Assembly (NCBI GenBank): GCA_913020155.1
Contig: CAJWBA010000004.1
Location: 37,683 to 101,682 of the forward strand
DNA: 64,000 nt
Source: an uncultured Flavobacteriales bacterium
GTDB lineage: Bacteria; Bacteroidota; Bacteroidia; Flavobacteriales; Flavobacteriaceae
Reading direction: 5' to 3'
The notes under the pieces are model-generated. The model saw only the letters and a list, made by a program, of their open reading frames with translations, was not told where the DNA came from and searched no databases. Position 1 is the stretch's first letter. Every line of letters begins with the position of its first letter. The translations under genes were made by a program, and so were the position numbers. Of this stretch, positions 45,510-55,441 are shown one piece after another.

Positions 45510-48089
45510 TTAAAAGGGGTAATTTATTCCGATGTTGAATACAGTTCTTTTTAAAGAAATTTGTTTTCCCCAACGATCTGACCTTATTTGTGAGGGATCA
45601 TAAGTTTTAAATGCCGAATCTAATCGAAATACAAAATAATTGAAATCATAACGAAGTCCGAATCCAGTTCCAATAGCAATTTCATCGAGGTCTTTAAAAC
45701 CATCAAAGCGTTGTTTTGTGTCTGTTATGTCATCAAACACATTCCAAATATTTCCAGCATCTACAAAAAATGCGCCCTTAAGGGGGCCAAAAATTGTGTA
45801 TCGATACTCTAAATTAAAAGCTAATTTGAAGTTTGCTTCATTAAATTCATTTAGATTTTCACCAACCCCAGGGCCTAATTTGTATGCTTTCCAAGCTCGG
45901 TTATCATTTGATCCACCACCAAAATAAGAACGAGTAAATGGAATATTATCAGAATTACCGTAGGGTATGGCTATTCCAGAAAACATTCGCATCGCTAGAA
46001 CTTGTTCATCTCCTATGCTCCAGTGCTTGATATAATTAAACTCTGTTTTGATGAATTGTGAAGGGATAACATCTAGAAATTCTAATTTTCCATTTTCATT
46101 TTTTCTTTTACTTGAAAGATTTAGAAGGCTAGTTAAAAGATTTCCACTTGAGACTATTTTAAATTGAAATTGCGAAAAATTCTCATCAAAGATATTTTCT
46201 TGATTGTTTTTGTTGATACTAAAAGAGGTGCCCAGAATGAAGTTGTTGGAGGTAAGCCGTTTTTCCCGTTCTTGAATAACCCTTACACCTTTGTAAGATT
46301 CATCTTCTGGCTCTAGTCTTGTTTGACCCTGAAGCACCTGGTTTATGAATTCAGAACTCCCTTCTGGAATTATTAGATCATCATTTTCATTAATAAATTC
46401 AGAATTGTATCGAATGCTTTGCGCGATGGAATTCAATCGATCATAGGAATTTCGGTAAACATTAAAGTAATTGACTATGGCCTTGTTATTTACAAACTCC
46501 AAGTCAAAAAGCTTAAGATTAAATTTGTAAATCTCTTTTTTATTCCATTGATATTCTATAGCACCCACAAAATTTTGTTTGTCTAGTCCAATGTTTTTTT
46601 GGAAAGAACTACCGATAATAATATTTGTTTTGGGCTTCTCGAAATAATTTTTTAGTGATGCGTTATTGAAAGGGAAAATCATTCTTGGAATTCTCAGCTT
46701 TAAGTCTCCACCAATCTCGAAAATATTAAAAAAACGGTCGTCTTTATCTGCTAAGTCCTTAGAGGCTCCTAGAGTTCCTTTTAGTCCTAGTTCTAATATC
46801 TCGGTGCCTTTAAAGATGTTTCTGCTGATCACAGTACTTCCTAAACTGATTCCAAAAAATTGAATATTTGAATGTGATAGGTCTAAATCAAAACCAATTG
46901 AAAAAGGTTCTCTCGGAGTAAGATAAATAGACGAAATTAAACTGAGAGAGTCCTTCTTTTCAGTATCAAAACTTATGCTAGGATATTTGAATATTTGAAG
47001 GTCTGAAAAATACCGATAGGTGTCTGAGCGATCTTTATCGCTGTATGGAAGTCCATGTTTGATAAAAATTCCACTGGCTAGAGACTTGGGTTTGTAGTTT
47101 AATCTTCCATCGGAGTATATAGTTAAAGATTTGTATTTAAGTGTATCGGTGTAGTAGGAAAATTCTTTATTAGGATTTTCTAAATAAATATTTATTTTTT
47201 TGACCTTTTGAATAATATAGGGAACCTCCACAATCCTACTTTGTTCTCTTTTTGCCACATTTTTTATTGTAACAGTAACTGGAATCTTGAGGTCTTTCCC
47301 TAAACTATCTAGATATGCTTTGAATCGTATGGACTTTTGTTGAAAATTTTGAATTCCATTATTCCGAAATAATTTCACCAAACGATCCCGTTCTTTATCA
47401 AAATTTTCAACTTCAAAAACAGCTCCTTCTTTAATAAAACTGTTCTTTGAGTTTTGTTGATAAATAGAATCTAAATCAGAGGAATAAATTGTACTTGTTT
47501 TTTGGTCTACAATAAAAGGTTTGCCAGTTGTAATTTTATAAGTTGTTTCAATTTTTTGTTTTTTTAAGCTGTCAATTGACACTTCTGTTTTTGTATTGAA
47601 AAAACCTTTGTTTTTGAAGTATTGCTGGAATATTTTAGTAGTGCTGATCAAATTGTTTTCAGAAAAAATTGAAGGTTTTTCTCCGGACTTTTTCAACCAA
47701 AGGTTAAAACTATTTTTGTAATTTCTTAATTGGTTGATTTGTTTTTTAGAATAGGTTTTTGATAAACGTTCGATACGTTTGGATTTTTTATTGAGCCAAT
47801 CATCAAAAATACTATCTGGATTTTTTTCTGCCAAATTATAGATATGGAGTTTTAAGGGAATACCAAAAATAGTTTTGTTTGGTGGAGAAACGCTGAGTTG
47901 TTTTGCTAAATCTTGTTTTAGGAGAACGTCATTCTTAAAAAAACGCTCTTGCACCAATAGGCTTTGATTAGTTGCAATATTTTTTGTGCTACTACATTGA
48001 TAGAAGCATAGGGGTATCAAACCTAGAATGATTATTTTTGTATGCCTTCCTATCAAAGTAATACCTAATTTAAGGCAAAAATACATCAT
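45510..48089 (-). CDS. tamL: TamL-type Omp85 outer membrane lipoprotein
   Basis: The protein is up to 859 residues. The N-terminus has a type II signal peptide ending LCFYQC, then a family-typical region (QERFFKNDVLLKQDLAKQL, SPPNKTIFGIPLKLHIYN). POTRA-like segments follow (residues about 170-350) and a C-terminal Omp85 barrel (from about 430) ending FNIGINYPF. TamL is the lipidated TamA homologue of Bacteroidota and acts with TamB in envelope assembly. The frame can start at ATG 48089, but a TTG at 48056 (IGRHTKIIILGLIPLC) gives a more typical signal peptide and leaves room for a promoter, since trmH starts only 4 bp from the ATG. Confidence 0.82.
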   Translation of the reverse strand: MMYFCLKLGITLIGRHTKIIILGLIPLCFYQCSSTKNIATNQSLLVQERFFKNDVLLKQDLAKQLSVSPPNKTIFGIPLKLHIYNLAEKNPDSIFDDWLNKKSKRIERLSKTYSKKQINQLRNYKNSFNLWLKKSGEKPSIFSENNLISTTKIFQQYFKNKGFFNTKTEVSIDSLKKQKIETTYKITTGKPFIVDQKTSTIYSSDLDSIYQQNSKNSFIKEGAVFEVENFDKERDRLVKLFRNNGIQNFQQKSIRFKAYLDSLGKDLKIPVTVTIKNVAKREQSRIVEVPYIIQKVKKINIYLENPNKEFSYYTDTLKYKSLTIYSDGRLNYKPKSLASGIFIKHGLPYSDKDRSDTYRYFSDLQIFKYPSISFDTEKKDSLSLISSIYLTPREPFSIGFDLDLSHSNIQFFGISLGSTVISRNIFKGTEILELGLKGTLGASKDLADKDDRFFNIFEIGGDLKLRIPRMIFPFNNASLKNYFEKPKTNIIIGSSFQKNIGLDKQNFVGAIEYQWNKKEIYKFNLKLFDLEFVNNKAIVNYFNVYRNSYDRLNSIAQSIRYNSEFINENDDLIIPEGSSEFINQVLQGQTRLEPEDESYKGVRVIQEREKRLTSNNFILGTSFSINKNNQENIFDENFSQFQFKIVSSGNLLTSLLNLSSKRKNENGKLEFLDVIPSQFIKTEFNYIKHWSIGDEQVLAMRMFSGIAIPYGNSDNIPFTRSYFGGGSNDNRAWKAYKLGPGVGENLNEFNEANFKLAFNLEYRYTIFGPLKGAFFVDAGNIWNVFDDITDTKQRFDGFKDLDEIAIGTGFGLRYDFNYFVFRLDSAFKTYDPSQIRSDRWGKQISLKRTVFNIGINYPF

Positions 48090-48092
48090 TTT

Positions 48093-48806
48093 ATGATTAC
48101 AAAGAATGAAATCAAACGAATCAAAAATTTAAGACACAAAAAGAATCGAAAAGAGGAAGGTTTTTTTATTGCCGAGGGTAAAAAAACGGTTCTAGATTTA
48201 TTGAAATCGGGATGTAAAGCAGAGGTGCTTTACGCAGTTGATACATTTGATGAAGCCGAATTCACTTCTGTAAGCTCAAAGGATATGGAACGGATTACTT
48301 TATTGAAATCTCCAAGTAACGTACTTGGGGTTTTTCGAATTCCAAAGCAAAACGAATTTTCTCAGGAGGGTCTGATCTTGGTTCTTGATGGAGTTACAGA
48401 CCCTGGAAATTTAGGAACGATTATCAGACTTTGTGACTGGTTTGGAATTTCTACTTTGATATGTTCGCCCAATACGGTCGATTGCTACAATCCAAAAGTT
48501 GTTCAGGCAACAATGGGATCATTATCTAATGTCAGTTGTGTTTACACTAATCTCGTAGCTTTTCTAAAAAAGTCAAACAAACCAATTTATGGAACTTTCA
48601 TGGAAGGAAATTCAATTTACAATACATCAATTGATCCTAATTGTATTTTGATTATGGGAAGCGAATCTCATGGAATATCTCAAGAAGTTATAGCAACTAT
48701 TCAACATAAACTTAAAATACCTCGTTTTGGCACAAAAAATGGAGCTGAAAGTTTAAATGTAGCTCTTGCAGCTGCTATAATTTTGGGACAAGCATTCAAG
48801 CCTTAA
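48093..48806 (+). CDS. SpoU/TrmH-family RNA 2'-O-methyltransferase
   Basis: This 237-residue knotted SPOUT methyltransferase has an N-terminal substrate-binding part (ITKNEIKRIKNLRHKKNRKE, FFIAEGKKTVLDLL) and a SpoU catalytic domain. Motif 1 is DGVTDPGNLGTIIRLCDWFG near residue 111, motif 2 is LIMGSESHGIS near residue 190 and motif 3 is ESLNVALAAAIIL near residue 218. It acts on an RNA ribose, but the target (tRNA or 23S rRNA) cannot be told. It is divergent from tamL with only 3 bp between the longest frames, and a second SpoU enzyme, rlmB, lies at 54589. Confidence 0.85.
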   Translation: MITKNEIKRIKNLRHKKNRKEEGFFIAEGKKTVLDLLKSGCKAEVLYAVDTFDEAEFTSVSSKDMERITLLKSPSNVLGVFRIPKQNEFSQEGLILVLDGVTDPGNLGTIIRLCDWFGISTLICSPNTVDCYNPKVVQATMGSLSNVSCVYTNLVAFLKKSNKPIYGTFMEGNSIYNTSIDPNCILIMGSESHGISQEVIATIQHKLKIPRFGTKNGAESLNVALAAAIILGQAFKP

Positions 48807-49571
48807 TTATTCAAAAGTAAAATTGATTATCAGACCCTGTGAGAATAATTTATCAATGTTAGAGGTCCATGGACTCGTTGGATCGTTGTCTTGAATGATT
48901 TCATTATCTATAGAAAAAACTCCTCTGATAGATGGCGAAAATTTGAAGTACGGCAAATAAAAGTCAATTCCAAATCCAATTTCATAGTTGTAGGCTTGTT
49001 TTATTACCCGAAAAATATTGTTTGAATTATCGTCTTTATTTTTGTCGTTACTAGAAAGATTAAAGGAAGTTGAAATACCGCCCACAAGAAAAGGTCTAAA
49101 GTTGTTGATTCGTTCTGAACTGAATTTCACAAGGAATGGAAGATGAATGTAGGTTGATTTTATTTCTCTAAGATAATCTTGATCTGAAACAAGCCCAGGT
49201 GTGGCTTTTGGGTAAATAAAGTCTCGTTGGGAATAATAGAGCCCTGGTTCAAATCGGAGGTTTAAAAATTTGTTGATGCGCATATCTCCAATAAGACCAA
49301 CATTAAAACCAAAGTTTTTGACAATGTCAATGTCAGGTAAGCCACGTCCTTTTAGTATGGGTGATCCAGAATAGTCTCTGACATATTCAATTTTATATCC
49401 AAATTCATTAAGACCAAAAAAGTATCCGTAGTGCAAAAATTTCTCATCAAAATCTTGAAGGTGTTGAATCCGCTCACGAACCGATGGATATTGAGCATAA
49501 GAACCCTCAAACTCTAGAATTAAGAGGTATAATAAAGAAAATAATAACTTTAGATCAAGGTTTTGTGGCAC
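48807..49571 (-). CDS. porT: PorT-family outer membrane protein (type IX secretion)
   Basis: From a GTG at 49571 this is a 254-residue protein with a hydrophobic N-terminus (LLFSLLYLLILEFEGSYAQ), signal-peptide-like and ending in AQ. An eight-stranded-looking beta-barrel follows: FLHYGYFFGLNEFGYKIEY, then GFNVGLIGDMRINKFLNLRF and LPFLVKFSSER. FRPFLVGGIS comes next, and the protein ends LIINFTFE. This matches PorT/SprT, needed for type IX secretion in Porphyromonas and Flavobacterium. Its place directly after ubiE is common in flavobacteria. A TTG at 49586 is an alternative start; either one overlaps ubiE. Confidence 0.72.
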   Translation of the reverse strand: MPQNLDLKLLFSLLYLLILEFEGSYAQYPSVRERIQHLQDFDEKFLHYGYFFGLNEFGYKIEYVRDYSGSPILKGRGLPDIDIVKNFGFNVGLIGDMRINKFLNLRFEPGLYYSQRDFIYPKATPGLVSDQDYLREIKSTYIHLPFLVKFSSERINNFRPFLVGGISTSFNLSSNDKNKDDNSNNIFRVIKQAYNYEIGFGIDFYLPYFKFSPSIRGVFSIDNEIIQDNDPTSPWTSNIDKLFSQGLIINFTFE

Positions 49572-50295
49572 AATATATTGAAGCAACCCCTAAGGTTTGT
49601 GGGCGATCTTCTACTTCTATAAACCCAATTTTCTTTAAAATATTGTTAAACTGTTTTCCGTAAGGAAAAACAGCAGCAGAATCCGAAAGATATTTATAGG
49701 CAGCTTGGTCGCTTGTAAAGAGTTTACCCATCAAGGGAACTAAGAACCTTGTGTAGAGTGAATAACCTTGTTTGAAAGGGAATTTAGTTGGTACAGCTGT
49801 TTCTAAAACCACTAATGTCCCCCCTGATTTTAGGACTCTAAATAATTCAGATAAGCCCAATTCGAGGTTTTCAAAATTCCGAACTCCAAAAGCCACAGTA
49901 ACTGCATCGAAGGAACATTCTTTATACTTTAATGCCTCACTATCTCCCAGAACCATTTCAATAGTGTTTTCTAGATTTTGTGCACTAACTTTATCCTTCC
50001 CCTTGGCGAGCATTCCTGGAGAAATATCAAGGCCAACAATCTTTGAGGCTTTTGTTTTATTGAGTGCTAAAGCCAAATCTGCTGTTCCAGTAGCAATATC
50101 CAAAATACTGTTGGGTTTTTTGGGCATCAAAATTTCAACAACTCTATTTCTCCATTTAATATCAATACCAAGGGAGATAACTCGATTCAAAAAGTCATAA
50201 TTTGAAGAAATTCCATCAAACATTTTGGTAACCTGTTTTTTTTTGGAACCTTGCTTGTTAGCATATGGGGTAACGCTTTTTTTCATAGTATGCAA
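49555..50295 (-). CDS. ubiE: Demethylmenaquinone methyltransferase UbiE/MenG
   Basis: This is the final methyltransferase of menaquinone synthesis, SAM-dependent. The 246-residue protein has VTKMFDGISSNYDFLNRVIS near residue 22, SAM motif I SILDIATGTADLALAL near residue 63, VGLDISPGMLAKGKDKV, VTVAFGVRNFENLELGLSEL near residue 129 and the LETAVPTKFPFKQGY block. The absence of ubiquinone genes nearby and the flavobacterial setting favour menaquinone. ATG 50286 is an alternative start. It is divergent from trkA. Confidence 0.93.
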   Translation of the reverse strand: MHTMKKSVTPYANKQGSKKKQVTKMFDGISSNYDFLNRVISLGIDIKWRNRVVEILMPKKPNSILDIATGTADLALALNKTKASKIVGLDISPGMLAKGKDKVSAQNLENTIEMVLGDSEALKYKECSFDAVTVAFGVRNFENLELGLSELFRVLKSGGTLVVLETAVPTKFPFKQGYSLYTRFLVPLMGKLFTSDQAAYKYLSDSAAVFPYGKQFNNILKKIGFIEVEDRPQTLGVASIYCATKP

Positions 50296-50390
50296 AGATA
50301 TGTAATGGAGTGATTTTATCCGCTATTTAGTTCTCATTAATCACAGTAAAGTATTGTATCAATTCAATTTAGATTTATGAGAATTACATT

Positions 50391-50423
50391 TTTGAACAAA
50401 CTCTAAACTAATTAGTATATTTG
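50391..50423 (+). promoter_or_regulatory. Predicted Bacteroidota promoter of trkA-trkH
   Basis: TTTG at 50391-50394 and TATATTTG at 50416-50423 are 21 bp apart, fitting the TTTG/TAnnTTTG pattern, and the -7 box lies 25 bp before the trkA ATG in the divergent ubiE-trkA gap. Confidence 0.65.
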
Positions 50424-50448
50424 TTGTGAGTTTACCGAATATCACTCT

Positions 50449-51798
50449 ATGAAAATAATTATCGCAGGGGCTGGAGAAGTTGGATTTCATCTTGCTAAAC
50501 TTCTTTCTTTCGAATCCCAAGATATTACCCTTATTGACACAGATAAGGAGCGTCTCAATTATGCTGAAAATAATTTAGATATCAAAACAATAAAGGGTGA
50601 TGCATGTTCCTTATCCTTGATTAGAGATGCCGATGTTGGAAACTCCGATCTTTTTATTTGTGTCACCGCACAAGAGACCACTAACATAACTATTTGTGCT
50701 TTAGCAAAGCAGTTGGGGTGTAAAAAAACACTTGCTCGTATTTCAAGTATTGAATTTATTAATGCCCCTGATGGGGTTAGTTTTTTTGATTTAGGCGTAG
50801 ATGAGCTTTTTTCACCCGAAGAATTAGCTGCTATTGAAATACAACAACTACTCGATCAGTCAGCATTTAGTGACAGTTATGAGTTTGAAAATGGCGAACT
50901 CACCCTTATTGGAACAAAATTGGACCCCTCGGTCCCTTTTGTCGGAAAATCTGTAAAAGAGGCGGCAACGATATTTCCAGATCTACATTTTATGCCCATT
51001 GCTTTGCAACGCAAAGAAACCCAGTACACAATAATTCCGAGGGGAGACACAGTTTTTGAATCTAATGATCAAGTTTATTTTATAACCTTGAAGGAAGGAG
51101 TAGAGGAATTATACAAGTTGACCGGAAAAACCAAAGAATCCATTAAAAATATCATGATTTTAGGGGGTGGTAAAATAGGCTTGAATACTGCTCGTGAGTT
51201 GTGTGGGAAAAATTTTAATGTCACTATTGTAGAGCAAAATAAAACAAAGGCTTTTGAAATTGCAGATCAACTTCCTGATGCCATGGTAATTCACGGGGAT
51301 GGAAGGAGTGTAGAACTCCTAGAAGAAGAAGATATTGATTCAATGGATGCTTTTATATCGGTTACCGAAAATTCGGAGACCAACATAATGTCCTGTTTAA
51401 TGGCCAAATCAAAAAAAGTCAAGAAAGCGATTGCTTTAGTTGAGAACATGGATTATTTTCAACTATCACATTCAATAGGAATAGATACTTTAATCAATAA
51501 AAAATTACTTACGGCAAATACTATCTTTAGATACATTAGAAGGGGAGAGGTTGTCGATATGACTACATTGACAAATATGAATGCTGAAATTTTAGAATTT
51601 ATTGTAAAACCAGAATCTAAAGTCAACGGTTTAAGCATTAAGGATATTAACTTCCCAAGATCTGCTACAATTGGAGGAGTAATAAAAGACGGTACAGGTG
51701 CTATCGTCTTAGGAGATTACACTATTGAAGCAGGAGATCGAGTTGTTGTTTGTTGCCTACCTCGAGCGATTCGAAAAGTAGAAAGTTTGTTTCAGTAA
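50449..51798 (+). CDS. trkA: Potassium uptake regulatory subunit TrkA
   Basis: TrkA is the cytosolic, nucleotide-binding ring protein that gates the TrkH potassium channel. The 449-residue protein has two RCK modules. The first nucleotide-binding loop is IIIAGAGEVGFHLAKLL at the N-terminus; the second is IMILGGGKIGLNTARELCG near residue 235. Each is followed by an RCK_C domain (DPSVPFVGKSVKEAATIFPD, then ESKVNGLSIKDINFPRSATI). The double layout matches E. coli TrkA. trkH starts 1 bp after its stop. Confidence 0.94.
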   Translation: MKIIIAGAGEVGFHLAKLLSFESQDITLIDTDKERLNYAENNLDIKTIKGDACSLSLIRDADVGNSDLFICVTAQETTNITICALAKQLGCKKTLARISSIEFINAPDGVSFFDLGVDELFSPEELAAIEIQQLLDQSAFSDSYEFENGELTLIGTKLDPSVPFVGKSVKEAATIFPDLHFMPIALQRKETQYTIIPRGDTVFESNDQVYFITLKEGVEELYKLTGKTKESIKNIMILGGGKIGLNTARELCGKNFNVTIVEQNKTKAFEIADQLPDAMVIHGDGRSVELLEEEDIDSMDAFISVTENSETNIMSCLMAKSKKVKKAIALVENMDYFQLSHSIGIDTLINKKLLTANTIFRYIRRGEVVDMTTLTNMNAEILEFIVKPESKVNGLSIKDINFPRSATIGGVIKDGTGAIVLGDYTIEAGDRVVVCCLPRAIRKVESLFQ

Positions 51799-51799
51799 G

Positions 51800-53296
51800 A
51801 TGCATAAAATCAATAAACAAATCATAGCAAACCTCATGGGAGTGCTTCTTCTTTTCAATGGAGGATTCATGTTGTTGTCTTCTTTGGTAAGTCTATTGAC
51901 CGATGACGGCGTTACCTTTGAGCTAACTTTTGCTGCTTTCTTAGTTTTATTTTTAGGGGTTTTTATCATGCTTTTATCTCGGAATCACAGCAAGCAAATT
52001 CAAAAAAGAGAGGGGTATATTGTGGTTAGTTTTGGATGGATTTTGATGTCCTTATCTGGAATGCTTCCTTATCTTTTTTCGGGGGTTATCCCCGATGTTT
52101 CATCTGCATTTTTTGAAACAATGTCTGGATACACAACTACAGGTTCTTCTGTGTTAAATGATATTGAATCTTTACCTAAGGGTATTTTGTTTTGGAGAAG
52201 CACAACGCATTGGATTGGCGGAATGGGAATTATTGTTTTGGCAATTGCTATTTTACCTCTATTGGGAATAGGTGGAATGCAATTGTTTGCTGCAGAAGCA
52301 CCAGGACCTAGCAGTGATAAACTACACCCAAGAATTACGGACACTGCAAAACGATTGTGGTTTATTTATTTTGGATTTACATTGATTGAGACCTTACTTC
52401 TGTTTTTTGTAGGAATGAGTTTATTTGATGCTGTTAATCACGCTATGAGTACTGTCTCTACGGGTGGGTTTTCCACTAAAAATTCAAGTATTGCTTTTTG
52501 GAATGATACCCCTATCATTCAGTACATCATCACTTTTTTTATGATCATAGCTGGAACTAATTTTGTTTTAAGTTATTTTGCTTTTACAGGAAAAGTTCAA
52601 AAAATTCTTCGAGACCAAGAGTTTAAGTATTTTATCTTTTTTATTGGAATTGCAACCTTGGCAGTAACTGTTGTTTTGTTTACCCAAGTAGATTTGACAT
52701 TAAGTTCTTTTGATCATCCCCATGTATTGGGAAGGCTAGAAAGTTCATTCCGCCACGCTTTTTTCCAAATAGTTGCAGTGATTACCACAACTGGATTTGT
52801 GACCGCTGATTTTACATCATGGACTCCCTTTTTGACCATCGTTTTTTTTGGATTAATGTTTATGGGAGGTTCTGCAGGATCTACATCTGGTGGAATCAAA
52901 GCAGTACGTCATTTGATGATGATAAAAAGTGGTTTTTTAGAGTTCAAACGCGCCTTGCATCCCAATGCTATTATTCAGCCTAGGTACAATGGCTCCATAC
53001 TTAAAGAAGAAATAATCCATAATATTTATGCCTTTTTCATACTCTACATGTTGTCTTTTATTTTTGGAGCTCTAGTTTTTGGAGCTTTAGGATTGAATTT
53101 TGAGTCAGCGATTGGTGTTGCTGCTTCGAGTTTAGGAAATGTTGGACCAGCATTGGGTAATTATGGGCCTTCATTTTCATTCAGTGAATTACCTTCACTT
53201 GGAAAATGGTGGGCTTCTTTTCTTATGCTCTTGGGAAGGTTAGAGCTCTTTACTGTTTTGATTTTGTTCACTCCATTTTTTTGGAAAAAGAACTAA
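51800..53296 (+). CDS. trkH: Potassium transporter TrkH
   Basis: TrkH is the membrane channel subunit for potassium uptake. The 498-residue protein is strongly hydrophobic, with four M1-P-M2 repeats. Filter-like loops are TMSGYTTTGSSVL near residue 109, MSTVSTGGFSTKNSS near residue 216, ITTTGFVTADFTSW near residue 330 and ASSLGNVGPALGNYGPSF near residue 440. SAGSTSGGIKAVRH is also typical. It is translationally adjacent to trkA and converges with rarA with a 4-bp overlap of the stops. Confidence 0.94.
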   Translation: MHKINKQIIANLMGVLLLFNGGFMLLSSLVSLLTDDGVTFELTFAAFLVLFLGVFIMLLSRNHSKQIQKREGYIVVSFGWILMSLSGMLPYLFSGVIPDVSSAFFETMSGYTTTGSSVLNDIESLPKGILFWRSTTHWIGGMGIIVLAIAILPLLGIGGMQLFAAEAPGPSSDKLHPRITDTAKRLWFIYFGFTLIETLLLFFVGMSLFDAVNHAMSTVSTGGFSTKNSSIAFWNDTPIIQYIITFFMIIAGTNFVLSYFAFTGKVQKILRDQEFKYFIFFIGIATLAVTVVLFTQVDLTLSSFDHPHVLGRLESSFRHAFFQIVAVITTTGFVTADFTSWTPFLTIVFFGLMFMGGSAGSTSGGIKAVRHLMMIKSGFLEFKRALHPNAIIQPRYNGSILKEEIIHNIYAFFILYMLSFIFGALVFGALGLNFESAIGVAASSLGNVGPALGNYGPSFSFSELPSLGKWWASFLMLLGRLELFTVLILFTPFFWKKN

Positions 53297-54570
53297 TATT
53301 CATATTTATCTTTCCAGCGTTTTTTTAGAAACAAGCGAATACTCTCCTCTTTAGAATTTTGACCAGGCTCATAAAATTTAGTATCACTAATTTCTTGTGG
53401 TAAAAATTCTTGTTCAACAAAGTTCAAATCATAATCATGAGCATATTGGTATCCCTTACCATAGTCTAAATCTTTCATGAGTGGAGTGGAAGCACTTCTA
53501 AGGGCTAAAGGCACTTGTAGGCTTCCAGTGTCATCTACGAGTTCTTGAGCTATTCCTATGGCCTTATAACTTGCATTACTTTTTGGACTTGTTGCTAAAT
53601 ACACTGTACACTGACTCAATAATATACGAGCTTCAGGATACCCAATTACTGAAACTGCTTGGAATGTGCTGTTTGCTAGCACAAGTGCAGTTGGATTTGC
53701 ATTTCCAATATCTTCAGATGCCAAAATAAGTAATCGACGAGCAATGAATTTAACTTCTTCACCCCCTTCAATAAGTCTTGCTAACCAGTAAACAGCTGCA
53801 TTGGGGTCACTTCCTCGAATGGACTTTATAAAAGCCGATATAATGTCATAATGTTGATCACCGTCTTTATCAAATAAAACCATTTTGGTTTGCGCTCTTT
53901 CAAGTATAATTTCATCGGTAATATTAATTTTATTTCCTTCTTGGCTCATTACTACGAGTTCAAGTAATGATAATATTTTTCTGGCATCACCACCTGATAA
54001 CCTGAGGAGTGCCTGATCCTCAGTTAGAATAATTTTTTTTTCTTTTAGAATTTCATCTTCTAGAATTGCGCGTTTTACAAGAAGCTGAAGATCTTCTATG
54101 AGAAGAGGATTAAGAGTGTAAACTTGGCAACGTGAAAGCAAAGCTTTGATTACTTCAAAACTGGGATTCTCAGTTGTAGCGCCTATCAAGGTTACAAACC
54201 CTTTTTCGACTGCGCCTAAAAGAGAGTCCTGTTGAGACTTACTGAACCTATGGATTTCATCAATGAACAACACAGGAGCCTTTTGAGTAAAAAGCCCTCC
54301 GCTTTTTTTGGCTTTATCAATTATTTCACGGACTTCTTTTACTCCTGAATTTATTGCTGAAAGGCTGTAAAAAGGGCGATCGTTTGTTTTAGCCATTAGT
54401 GTAGCTAGGGTGGTTTTTCCAGTCCCAGGAGGCCCCCACAATATTAGTGAGGGTAACTGTCCTGTTTTCAATATGGGTAGCAATGCACCTTTGGGTCCAA
54501 TCAAATGTTGTTGACCAACATATTGGTCAATCGTTTTTGGACGCATACGTTCTGCTAAAGGTGCTATCAT
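53293..54570 (-). CDS. rarA: Replication-associated recombination protein RarA (MgsA)
   Basis: RarA is a clamp-loader-like AAA+ ATPase that acts at stalled replication forks. The 425-residue protein begins [20 protein letters not shown], has Walker [16 protein letters not shown] near residue 45, Walker [20 protein letters not shown] near residue 99, sensor 1 [13 protein letters not shown] near residue 132 and a C-terminal tetramerisation domain ([20 protein letters not shown]). It lies 18 bp downstream of rlmB on the same strand, so the two are probably co-transcribed. Confidence 0.94.
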   Translation of the reverse strand: MIAPLAERMRPKTIDQYVGQQHLIGPKGALLPILKTGQLPSLILWGPPGTGKTTLATLMAKTNDRPFYSLSAINSGVKEVREIIDKAKKSGGLFTQKAPVLFIDEIHRFSKSQQDSLLGAVEKGFVTLIGATTENPSFEVIKALLSRCQVYTLNPLLIEDLQLLVKRAILEDEILKEKKIILTEDQALLRLSGGDARKILSLLELVVMSQEGNKINITDEIILERAQTKMVLFDKDGDQHYDIISAFIKSIRGSDPNAAVYWLARLIEGGEEVKFIARRLLILASEDIGNANPTALVLANSTFQAVSVIGYPEARILLSQCTVYLATSPKSNASYKAIGIAQELVDDTGSLQVPLALRSASTPLMKDLDYGKGYQYAHDYDLNFVEQEFLPQEISDTKFYEPGQNSKEESIRLFLKKRWKDKYEY

Positions 54571-54588
54571 AGCACTAAGATAGGTAAG

Positions 54589-55332
54589 TTAAGAGAATTT
54601 ACGTTGTCTTATAATTTCGTAGAGTACACATCCACAAGCAACAGCAACATTAAGTGAGGCTATAACTCCTTCCATTGGAAGTCTAGCTTTTTCAGTTACA
54701 ACATTCAAAATTCCTTTTGAAATTCCTTTTTCTTCAGACCCCATAATTAGGGCAATGGATTTCTTGAGGTCTTTTTGATAAACGGTATCTGAAACCTTTT
54801 CTGAAATAGCAAGGGATTCAATGTCATAAGCTTTTAACAAATAAACGGCATCTTTTAAGTGATCTACTTTGGCAATGGGCACCGAAAATAAGGCTCCTGA
54901 AGAGGTTTTAATTGTATCGGAATTGATTCTAGCACTTCCTGTTTGTGGAAGTATAATTCCTGCAACTCCTGTGGCTGATGCAGAACGAATGATAGCGCCT
55001 AAATTGCGGGTATCAGTAATATTGTCTAGAAGTAAAAATACAGGGGCTTTTTCCTTTTCTAAAACCTCTTCAATCAAGGGCTCTAAATCCCAATAGGAAA
55101 TGGGTGAGATGGTAGCAACTGCCCCTTGATGATTTTTAGTAGAAAAGCGATCAAGACGTTCAACAGGGACATAGCTATGTGCTACTTTTTTTTCACGAAG
55201 TAAATTTTCAAGTTGCTTGAAAAGAGGACTTCTTTGATCTTTTAATAAAAATACTTTTTCAATATTTTGATTCGCTTCTATGCATTCTATTATGGCACGA
55301 ACGCCGAAGATCTCTTGTGTATCCATTTTCAA
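54589..55332 (-). CDS. rlmB: 23S rRNA (guanosine2251-2'-O)-methyltransferase-like SpoU protein
   Basis: The 247-residue SPOUT protein has the SpoU substrate-binding domain beginning EIFGVRAIIECIEANQNIEK and a HQGAVATI stretch near residue 69, both typical of RlmB/TrmH group 3. Catalytic motifs follow: DNITDTRNLGAIIRSASATG near residue 102, LIMGSEEKGISKGIL near residue 191 and PMEGVIASLNVAVACGCVLY near residue 217. E. coli RlmB methylates G2251 in the peptidyl-transferase P loop; the same target is inferred. Confidence 0.9.
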   Translation of the reverse strand: MKMDTQEIFGVRAIIECIEANQNIEKVFLLKDQRSPLFKQLENLLREKKVAHSYVPVERLDRFSTKNHQGAVATISPISYWDLEPLIEEVLEKEKAPVFLLLDNITDTRNLGAIIRSASATGVAGIILPQTGSARINSDTIKTSSGALFSVPIAKVDHLKDAVYLLKAYDIESLAISEKVSDTVYQKDLKKSIALIMGSEEKGISKGILNVVTEKARLPMEGVIASLNVAVACGCVLYEIIRQRKFS

Positions 55333-55392
55333 TTTTTGTTAAAGCTAGTTGTTTCTTATCGTACGTAAAAGAATAATTTTTAAAAAATAGTC

Positions 55393-55424
55393 AAAAAAAA
55401 AGGCTACCGTAAGGCAGCCTTTTT
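55393..55424 (-). terminator. Terminator of the susC-susD unit
   Basis: GGCTACC and GGCAGCC pair around a GTAA tetraloop with one A-C mismatch, extended by an A-tract/T-tract. On the minus strand the U-run follows. It lies 18 bp beyond the susD stop and before rlmB. Confidence 0.8.
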
Positions 55425-55441
55425 AAATAATCTAAATTAGA

